Source: Choristoneura fumiferana
Lineage: Eukaryota > Arthropoda > Insecta > Lepidoptera > Tortricidae
Reading direction: 5' to 3'
NCBI RefSeq assembly: GCF_025370935.1
Contig: NC_133479.1
Span: 2,697,810 to 2,761,809, forward strand
Length of the DNA stretch: 64,000 bases
Numbering within the stretch: the stretch's first letter is position 1; each line of letters opens with the position of its first letter. The notes under the pieces are model-generated. The model saw nothing but the letters and a program-made list of their open reading frames with translations, was not told the DNA's origin and did not search any database. The translations under genes were made by a program, and so were the position numbers. Shown piece by piece: positions 57,376-64,000 of the stretch.

Positions 57376-57521
57376 ATGGAAGCGAAAATTCAAAAACAAA
57401 TTATTGACTTCTTTTCATTCTTCGAAGAATTCCACACCGCGTCTAGAACGTGTTTGAGGGACTGCCAAAAGTGCGCAGTATCTATAAATAAGTTAATTTA
57501 TAGGTGTAAAAACATTAGAGA
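57376..57521 (+). CDS. AIRIM: AIRIM (C1orf109) homologue, exon 1
   Basis: Joined with 57621-57731 and 58564-58894 this gives a 195-residue protein, close to the roughly 200 residues of vertebrate C1orf109. The start has a strong context (GCCATGG). Exon 1 encodes MEAKIQKQIIDFFSFFEEFH and TCLRDCQKCAVSINKL, where LRDCQ matches the family's N-terminal helix. AIRIM works with the AFG2A/AFG2B AAA ATPases and CINP in late pre-60S ribosome maturation in human cells; the same role here is inferred. Exon 1 ends with two codon bases before GTGAGT. Confidence 0.82.
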
Positions 57522-57620
57522 GTGAGTTGAATTACACGCATATTGCTACTGCAATCTTTTACGAGTTGATGAAGCAACGATATGAAATATCGTTACAATA
57601 AAAATTTTATTGTTTTCCAG

Positions 57621-57731
57621 CGCTGAAGTAGCCGGTACGCCACTGGACGACTTTGAAGGGCTGCAAAACAAACTCTGTGCGACGCTTCATAACCTTATTG
57701 AAAAGGAAATACAGGAGTTGAGACATAATCT
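57621..57731 (+). CDS. AIRIM: AIRIM homologue, exon 2
   Basis: A 111-bp exon between TTTTCCAG and GTAAGT. It encodes AEVAGTPLDDFEGLQNKLCA and a charged helix ending ELRHN. Phases on both sides fit exons 1 and 3. Confidence 0.82.
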
Positions 57732-57948
57732 GTAAGTGTTAATCTTATTTACATTTAGCTTAGGTGCTTTATCTATAACTAAAAGCTATTACTAAATAGC
57801 AAATACAAGCCGTTGATTAACACTGTGATTACGTTGTAACTGTAGATACTTAATTGTTTAAACTTTTTAAATTAAATTAAAAAAAAAACTATGTCAAAAT
57901 ATGTGACTCAGAATGAAGACATAATGTTTGTCATGTTACTTGCATATA

Positions 57949-58140
57949 AAGCCCGCTTCACATTTATCTGTAGTGTTGCGTTGTGATGCTCTGTCTCTCT
58001 CTATGCTTGTGATGCGACACAACACAAGCCATCACAACACTGCATCAGATAAATGTGAATGCAACCATATAAAATGTATGAATCCGATACTGTTCTGATG
58101 CATCACAATACAACACAACAGATAAATGTGAACTGGGCTT
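57949..58140. mobile_element. MITE in AIRIM intron 2 (copy 2)
   Basis: Allelic to 45954-46140, with a 5-bp repeat-unit insertion (an extra ACAAC) near the right end. Confidence 0.78.
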
Positions 58141-58563
58141 AATATTTTAATGTGTTGAGACCTATCAATGATTCAAGTCAATCTTATTAGCTATTTATAC
58201 TTGTTAGACAGTATTGTAACTTACAAAATTTAATTGACTAAAGAAAATTCCCATGGGATAGTGAACATGAACAGTGTGTGACATGTAATATATATATAAG
58301 CTAACTAAGAACACAGTTTATCATTTATGTCTGTTTATTTTTGATCACATTTATTTCCGAAAAATGCACACAAAGACTTGGTCAATTTCATAGTCTCTTT
58401 AGAGAACATAAAGAAACTGCATGCTACATGAACTTAAAATATTTTCAGGATAACAAGTAGCCTATGTTTGTTTATCCAGAATAGTAATTATCTCTGTAAA
58501 AATATTTATAAAATTGATTCAGTTGATTTTGTCTAATGACAAATAAACTGTTTTCTGTTTCAG

Positions 58564-58894
58564 GTCTGTTATAGATGATTTATTTGATAAACTTTGCAAT
58601 AAACACAAAGTCTTCCGTCAAAGTTGTGAAGAATTAGATTTTACTGAACAGACATCACTGATCAAGGGATCACCTCTCCAACCCCCATTGGAACAACTTC
58701 TTGAGTTTGCCGATGACTCTTTGACATTTGGTAGCGAAATTTGTGCTCAAATTGAAACCTCACTCACCGTAATCTCTTTCCGAGGCTTAAAAACTGATTC
58801 ATTAGTTGACAACTTCAGAATTTCAAACGAGTGGAGCAGACGCATCTGTGAAATTCTAGCTTATACTTCATTCTGCTCTGAAAATCAAGTATAA
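58564..58894 (+). CDS. AIRIM: AIRIM homologue, exon 3
   Basis: The acceptor TTTCTGTTTCAG is followed by the last 110 codons: SVIDDLFDKLCNKHKVFRQS, GSPLQPPLEQLLEFADD and WSRRICEILAYTSF. LQP...LL.. and the C-terminal W..I...I...SF pattern match C1orf109. The stop TAA is at 58892-58894, 7 nt before the SPAG7 ATG. No polyadenylation signal lies between the two ORFs. Confidence 0.83.
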
Positions 58895-58901
58895 ACACAT
58901 C

Positions 58902-59603
58902 ATGGATTTATTAGACTCCATTTTAAATTCGATGCAGAAACCTCCTTCCGCAAGCGAGGCGCAGAAAAATGCGGCAAAGAAACAAAAGGAGGCTCTGGAA
59001 AAGAAAAAAAAAGAGGAAAAGCACATGCTACACAGATTTAGAAAGAGAGTTGAAGATAAAATAAGTGATTTTATAAAAGATGGATCGAAGCCTTACCTAC
59101 AATTTGAACCGATGGACCAAACATACAGAGCAATAATACGAGATGTCTCCGAAATAGCTGGCGTACAAGTATTCTCATTTGGTCAGGATGGAATTGACCG
59201 GTATTCCGTTGTTTATACGAAAGAGAGAGGGCCTTCTGAGGATGAGTTGACCGTCCGTAGAGCTGGGGGCACATGGGATGATGATAAAGCCATTAAGATG
59301 GCTCAGGAGCGTGTAGATAGGGAAAAACTGGCTGCTTTAGAATCAGAAGAAGAAAAAAATAGGAAACGTAAGAGAGGCAAGGAAGAATTAAGCGGGACAT
59401 TCTACAAGCAAAAGTATGCACATCTTATAGGTCAAGAGGCAGCAATTGATGCAGCTCACAAGACTAATGTAAACAAGAACTATGGTGAGGTACCCAGTGA
59501 GAATAAGAAGGACCAGCGCTCGATAGAACAAACTATGGCTGACATCAGGGCCAAGAAGATGAAGAAGGCAGAGGCTGTCCTAGCAAATGAGGTCCAGGAA
59601 TGA
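58902..59603 (+). CDS. SPAG7: SPAG7 homologue, R3H-domain protein
   Basis: An uninterrupted 233-residue ORF, near the 227 of vertebrate SPAG7. It begins MDLLDSILNSMQKPPS, then a Lys-rich coiled segment (22-45), an R3H domain (about 45-108: FRKRVEDKISDFI, FEPMDQTYRAIIRDV, FSFG), a charged linker, KQKYAHLIGQEAAIDAAHKT, and the C-terminal RSIEQTMADIRAKKMKK. All blocks follow SPAG7 in order. R3H domains bind single-stranded nucleic acid; the exact job of SPAG7 is unsettled. At the R3H signature RxxxH the His is Arg (R76...R80). The ATG context is good (ATCATGG). It has no promoter of its own that I can see and may be the second cistron of the AIRIM mRNA. Confidence 0.93.
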   Translation: MDLLDSILNSMQKPPSASEAQKNAAKKQKEALEKKKKEEKHMLHRFRKRVEDKISDFIKDGSKPYLQFEPMDQTYRAIIRDVSEIAGVQVFSFGQDGIDRYSVVYTKERGPSEDELTVRRAGGTWDDDKAIKMAQERVDREKLAALESEEEKNRKRKRGKEELSGTFYKQKYAHLIGQEAAIDAAHKTNVNKNYGEVPSENKKDQRSIEQTMADIRAKKMKKAEAVLANEVQE

Positions 59604-60575
59604 CCTGTGGCTTGAAATTGACTTGTACCTTTTACCCACCAATGTAAAAACCGCTATGTAAATAGGATTGAGAATCTGTCATTTCATATACAGGATGATT
59701 ATGGAGAAGTGATCAGAATTAGGATTGGGTTTTACACAAATGAGTATATGAAAGCGAAACGGCTGTCCAGATTTGCATAAAATTTGGAACAGAGATATGT
59801 TTTGATTTTTGATGGAACTAAATAATAAAAAAAACTAGATTCGATAAATGGCACTATGTGCATTTAAAAACGAGCTATTGTTTTTTCTCATTAGAATATC
59901 TTCCTTCAAAAAGTTACAAAGGGAAAAATTATGGTAATCCGAGTTTATATGAGTGAAGCCGCAGGCAAAAGTTAATAACAAAATAAAGAGCACTAATATC
60001 ACTAATTAGTGCTAAAAAATGCTGACCTATAGAACTAACTTGTTTAGGATTGTTTCTAATCAATCACTGTTCCAAAACTGCCCTTTATGTTTTATTTTAA
60101 GTATATGGAATAACTTAGTGCCATTCCTATTCTCATTGCGGTCTAGTATTGTGAACCGTTAAGCAATGTGTTACATACAATAAAGTATATTACGATGTAC
60201 AGTCCTCTATGGTCAAAGCCATTATTCTCTGGAACGATGTAAAAACGAACTACAACCATTTTCTGTCTCTACCACGTGCAAGTCAGCTTCGTCTATGCGA
60301 CACGTATTTTCATGAAACTTGCCCTCCACATGTGCAGTTGACCATTTAAATTTCTAGACAACTACGGGACCTTGTCGCAATATGTACCTAATTCAGCAAC
60401 CATTGTTTTTACTTAATCCTTTTCCAGGCCCCGCAAATTTATATACGCAAAATGAATCATTTGTAGTATTGTTTACCTATGAGGGATTAGTTTAAAAACA
60501 AATATTTTTAACGACTTCAATTGATTTTTTTAATTCAAAAAGGTCGAATTTTTGTGTAAATTTATTTGTATTAAA
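59604..60575 (+). other. SPAG7 3' flank with candidate poly(A) signals
   Basis: AATAAA occurs at 59982-59987 and 60179-60184, either of which could end the AIRIM-SPAG7 transcript. No other gene is visible here. Confidence 0.55.
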
Positions 60576-60643
60576 TATAATGACCCGGATAACTCACGTC
60601 TTAAATCGAGTTTAGCTCGACATGTTATGTGTTGGGTCATTAT
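60576..60643. mobile_element. Short member of the TATAATGACCCGGATAAC family
   Basis: The left arm ('tataatgacccggataactc' 'acgtcttaaatcgag') equals the arm at 17861, but the right arm is reduced to GGGTCATTATA. The following 'tttaatatgagtgagtctca' flank is shared with the larger copy, so that flank is probably part of the element. Confidence 0.7.
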
Positions 60644-61170
60644 ATTTAATATGAGTGAGTCTCACTGTAGTTTTATGTTCAAAATTGTAAATTTATTTGG
60701 TCGCTATATGCCTAGAAAAGGGTTAACCGAGTTGTTATAACAGCGAAATTCTGTTTCACAGTTGCACATGTAGGTCACTATAGCATGGTAAATGTCTGCA
60801 ATAGTCATGGTTACTTTGAAACAATAATGGTCGATGTTCTCCAAACACTTTATTATGATAAGGTTCCATAGTGGCCTATAAATCTAATTTATTGACTACA
60901 GGTTGTACCTAGTTCGTTGTTCTGGACTATTTAGTTAAATGTTTTGGAATCTGTCCATTGGCTAGAATAATATAGTATACTACACTCTTGGTTACCAGAG
61001 GGAGCGTTGTATATCTGTCTCTCTTTCTAATGGGTGCTTGACATCAAATTATGTATTAGGCTAGTTATTAAAAGCAATTTCAAAGTGTATTCATGATTTT
61101 TTTCCAGGTTTCGTGTCGCTGGTTTCCCCTTGTACAGTCGAAGATATAGTAATGGGCCAGTAATAAACAG
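60644..61170. other. No recognisable feature
   Basis: Unique-looking AT-rich sequence apart from the shared flank at its left end. Confidence 0.5.
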
Positions 61171-61405
61171 AATAGGGCATATTAGGCAAAGCTCTGTGCA
61201 GGGGGCGACACTAGCGCAAACCCATGACAACGTCGGTTCTCTTTATACTTTGTCGCCATGACATATATTCATGACCAAAAAGTATTAGTACCTATGGAAA
61301 TCATGACATATATATTAGTAACAAAATATATAGATAACTGACGATGTCATGGAGGCTTGCGCTAGTGTCGCCCCCTGAGCAGAGCTTTGCCTAATATGCC
61401 CTATT
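61171..61405. mobile_element. MITE family C, full copy, 235 bp
   Basis: AATAGGGCATATTAGGCAAA and 'gggggcgacactagcgcaa' at the left are mirrored by 'ttgcgctagtgtcgccccct' and TTTGCCTAATATGCCCTATT at the right. A truncated copy starts at 36851. Confidence 0.85.
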
Positions 61406-61711
61406 TGACAAAAGAAAAAATACTTTCGTGTACTGTATTTTCTACTAATCTAACTAATAGAACTAATTTCTATTTCTTTGTACTAAATAGATTTCTTTTG
61501 GATAGTGGCCCAGATACCTATATATTGAGGACCTAGATAGTTTGATGTTTGCGAAGGCGGCTGTATTGTATTATACAAGTAGATTAGATAGCTAACTATA
61601 TTCTGCCTTGGCTGTTTGAAAACAATAGTTTTTATATCATTATTGTTGACATAAGACTGGATGTTATCTGTAGGTAGTTTGTTACAATTTAGATTATTCA
61701 ACGACCAACAG

Positions 61712-61827
61712 CAGGGCTACTACGAAACTCGAAGTTCGTGTCGTGCGGTCCCTCTGACACTTACACTATTTAATACGAGAGCGAGAGGGACGGTACGATA
61801 CGAACTTCGTGTTTCGTAGTAGCCCTG
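61712..61827. mobile_element. MITE family A, best full copy, 116 bp
   Basis: The ends CAGGGCTACTACGAAACTCG and 'gtttcgtagtagccctg' are exact inverted repeats. The next arm portion is 'gaagttcgtgtcgtg' / 'tacgatacgaacttc', then the asymmetric core with 'tttaatacgag'. Nine copies or fragments occur in the window. Confidence 0.9.
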
Positions 61828-61862
61828 CGGGACTCTGTAGGAAGAGTTCAATCTATAGCCAG

Positions 61863-61980
61863 GTGGCTACTACAAAATTCGGCAATTGAAGTTCGTATCG
61901 TAACGTCCCTCTCACTCTTGTATTAAATCATATAAGCGTCCGCGAGACGGCAAGATACGAAGTTTTAATTTTTCAGTACA
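61863..61980. mobile_element. MITE family A, diverged copy
   Basis: 'gtggctactacaaaattcgg' at the left and 'ggcaagatacgaagttttaa' at the right; it sits 36 bp from the copy at 61712-61827, in the same orientation as the 38965 copy. Confidence 0.72.
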
Positions 61981-62369
61981 GGCTCAGGGTGTAAGTAGAC
62001 CCTGAGACACTATTGTTTTTCTCTTTACAAAACCAATGATTGTTTATTAAAAGTGCAGCTGTACCTTTGAAACGTACGTACCTAATATAATTTATGATGA
62101 TTAAATGTTGTTTTTATTTATTTAGGAAGTGTTAGCACAGTCTGCATTTATATCTGCCACAGCGAAACGTTCAAAAATAATTGATGGGTCCTACCGGCGC
62201 CCTGGAAAATACAGTTGGATAAGATATTTTTCATCACACTTGCTCGTAAACAGTGTCGTAACATGCAGGCTACCTTGGTTGCAACCCCCCAAATAAAACC
62301 CTCGACCTTTATGTGCTTCTCATGAAACCCGTGGTCAGTAAATGAGTCATTTCCCGCACTAATGTTGTT

Positions 62370-62475
62370 GTCATGAAGCCCAAGGTCGAGCAATGAGTGT
62401 GATACTGCATGGCGTGCTGGAGCGCGCATAGTCAGGCTGGGGGAGGGCGGCGCGGAGGCTGGCGCTGCCAAGAGC
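62370..62475. other. Short GC-rich stretch, unassigned
   Basis: 'gcgtgctggagcgcgcatag' and 'gggggagggcggcgcgga' stand out from the AT-rich flank. An open frame on the minus strand covers it, but no domain is recognisable. It could be a promoter or part of a mobile element. Confidence 0.3.
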
Positions 62476-62554
62476 GTAGTCAGCGGTATCGGCAATTTTT
62501 GAAAAAATATTAGTTTTTCTTTTACAAATATACAATTTTACTCGCAAATGTGAT

Positions 62555-62695
62555 GAAAAACATTGTATGTCGCACGGGCGGTACTAGAATTACGAACATC
62601 GACTCATTAAAGCCCTCAGTCTTCGACTTCGGGCTTCTAATAGACTCTCGTTCGTAATTCCTTGTTTACCGCCCTTAAGACACAATGTACTATTT
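62555..62695. mobile_element. Palindromic MITE, about 140 bp
   Basis: 'aaaacattgtatgtcgcac' 'gggcggta' and 'gaattacgaac' at the left are mirrored by 'gttcgtaattcc' and 'taccgcccttaagacacaat' 'gtacta' at the right; the centre is 'gccctcagtcttcgac'. Confidence 0.7.
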
Positions 62696-62775
62696 TTATG
62701 CACGCTTTGTGGTGTTGTGACATGGTGCTGGTGTCTGTTCTGTAAATACTTCTTGAACTTCATCAACCACTAGTG

Positions 62776-62925
62776 TTTCCTCGCGGCTTCGCACACGTAA
62801 ATCATGATCCAGCAGCCGAATTGGAATTTCGGTTTCAGTCGATTTTTTTATTGTCATTACATTCACTCACTCAGTCTGTCACTCACTTTCGCATTTATAA
62901 TATTAGTAGGATTCTATCATTTTAT
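62776..62925 (+). repeat. R1 repeat, short copy
   Basis: 'ttcctcgcggcttcgcacac' and 'ctttcgcatttataatatta' 'gtagga' are the two ends of R1 with most of the middle missing. Confidence 0.5.
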
Positions 62926-63039
62926 GCTTGTGTGGATAGAGACCCCAGGGTGCATTTGAAGACCAGTAATTTTCAATGAATGAATGATGAGATCACTCGT
63001 CTAATCCGACTCTTAAAATTTATGACGGTGGAAGCATTC

Positions 63040-63352
63040 TACACATCCACTGAACGTAGATATAGTTTAGATATAGTTAGTGTTTAGTTATTGTAACTAA
63101 GGGACCCCATACATCCCTGTATTTTTTTTTTATTTTTTTTTTCTTTAATAGTATAATATTTTTTAAGTATTTTATTTGTAATTATATTATTATGAAAAAA
63201 TGACTTTCTGCCAAGTTTCTTGCGGCGCATTCTTCTTGGCAATGATAGTCTTTCCGAAAGCGCTGGTAGTTTAAAAAATGACGTGTAAAAGTGCCCATTG
63301 CGGCCTATTTACACTGAATAAATCATTTGAATTTTGAATTTGAATTTGAATT
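63040..63352 (+). mobile_element. LINE 3' untranslated end with simple-repeat tail
   Basis: 'tgccaagtttcttgcggcgc' and 'aagtgcccattgcggcctat' followed by 'actgaataaatcatttgaat' and a (GAATTT)n tail form a 3' end known from moth Jockey-type LINEs. Confidence 0.6.
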
Positions 63353-63354
63353 TT

Positions 63355-63852
63355 TCGACTCAGCTGTGCAGCGTACGGGAAGCTTCGCAGTGTCTTTTCG
63401 TCCAAATTACCGCAGCGTTTCAAGTCAAATGTCTTTGACCAGTGTGTGTTGCCAGTGATGACATACGGATCTGAGACGTGGGCGCTAACGATGGGCCTCA
63501 TGAGAAAACTCAAAGTCACTCAGAGGGCTATGCTCGGGGTTTCTGCGGGATATAATTAGAAATGATGATATCCGCAGTAGAACTAAGTTTACCGACATAG
63601 CCCGAAGAATTGCGAAACTAAAGTGGCAGTGGGCGGGGCACATTGCTCGCAGGACTGATGGCCGATGGGGTCAGAAGGTTCTCGAATGGCGTCCGCGGAC
63701 CGGGAGACGAGCTGTCGGTAGGCCTCCAACAAGATGGAGCGACGACTTGGTTAAGATCGCGGGATCGCGGTGGATGCGGAAAGCACAAGACCGGTCTGAG
63801 TGGAGAGCCTCGGGGGAGGCCTATGTCCAGCAGTGGACGTCTTTCGGCTGAC
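63355..63852 (+). pseudogene. LINE ORF2 C-terminus (RTE-like), broken once
   Basis: Translation gives CVLPVMTYGSETWALTMGLM, KVTQRAMLGVS, a frame break near 63545, then AKLKWQWAGHIARRTDGRW, VGRPPTRWSDDLVKIAGSRW and AYVQQWTSFG before a stop. LPVMTYGSETWAL and WAGHIAR are typical of the C-terminal part of RTE-like reverse transcriptases. The 5' part is missing, as usual for LINE insertions. It starts where the previous LINE tail ends, so the two insertions are adjacent. Confidence 0.82.
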
Positions 63853-63879
63853 ATGATGATGTTGATGGAATTGACAATG

Positions 63880-64000
63880 GACCTTTGGGGGAGAAAAGTC
63901 CTCGACTGGCGATGACGAACCGAAAGACGAAGCGTTGACAGGTCTCCCACTAGGACTATCGACATCGCAAGAGTTGAGGGCAACCGATGGAGGCGAGTTC
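63880..64000 (+). pseudogene. Second LINE ORF2 C-terminal fragment, cut by window edge
   Basis: 'gaaagacgaagcgttgacag' 'gtctcccactagg' and 'gggcaaccgatggaggcgag' match the corresponding part of the 34316-34605 fragment more closely than the neighbouring copy does. Confidence 0.55.

Larger units (their letters stand above)
46809..58500. repeat. Duplicated host block, copy 2 (carries the insertion)
   Basis: It repeats 40078-46497 in the same orientation with a few percent or less of differences, interrupted by the retrotransposon at 48113-53386. Beyond 58500 it runs on into AIRIM exon 3, so this is the copy joined to the intact gene. Confidence 0.93.

Noticed and set aside
40078..58500. True segmental duplication of the LPCAT/AIRIM promoter
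   Set aside because: Copy 1 ends exactly at an N gap and lacks AIRIM exon 3, while copy 2 carries the insertion and the full gene. Unmerged haplotypes explain this more simply, though read depth is needed to be sure.
62148..62495. 115-codon open frame on the minus strand over the GC-rich stretch
   Set aside because: No domain and no matching splice sites; only the composition is notable.

Overview
This is nuclear DNA from an insect, most probably a moth or butterfly. The background is AT-rich and intron-dominated, crowded with short palindromic and terminal-inverted-repeat elements, 3' ends of LINEs of kinds common in Lepidoptera, and two Ty3/Gypsy LTR retrotransposons. Nothing bacterial is present (no operons with Shine-Dalgarno sites, CRISPR, rRNA or intact tRNA genes). 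Only three host genes can be supported.

Layout. (1) 1-5717: a decayed Ty3/Gypsy element on the minus strand, its left LTR cut by the window edge. Its LTR promoter carries three perfect heat-shock elements, and its gag/pol junction carries a slippery heptamer with a possible pseudoknot. (2) 7575-44229 (or to 56222): a lysophosphatidylcholine acyltransferase (LPCAT1/2-like) gene on the minus strand. I assembled five coding exons from homology, splice sites and phase: exon 1, exon 2, two homologous alternative exons 3a and 3b that each encode an HX4D active site, and exon 4. The 3' part of the gene lies beyond the left edge. Its introns hold almost all of the small mobile elements listed. (3) 40078-46497 and 46809-58500: the same host block twice, separated by a run of N. 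The second copy differs mainly by a Ty3/Gypsy insertion (48113-53386, identical-looking 300-bp LTRs, 4-bp target duplication) whose Gag resembles insect Arc. I read this as two haplotypes placed end to end by the assembly, one with and one without the insertion, rather than a true duplication. (4) 57376-59603: two plus-strand genes, a C1orf109/AIRIM homologue (three exons) and a SPAG7 homologue (one exon). The SPAG7 start codon lies 7 nt after the AIRIM stop codon, so the two may share one mRNA. (5) 59604-64000: 3' flank with MITEs and LINE fragments.

How the genes relate. LPCAT and AIRIM are divergent, with about 1.15 kb between start codons, and two MITEs sit in that shared promoter region. 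LPCAT remodels phospholipids in the Lands cycle. AIRIM and SPAG7 homologues are tied in other animals to ribosome maturation and putative RNA binding. The mobile elements are passengers, but several sit close to splice sites or promoters.

All calls rest on reading the sequence. No database search was run. MITE and repeat boundaries are approximate, and LINE/SINE family names are by resemblance.
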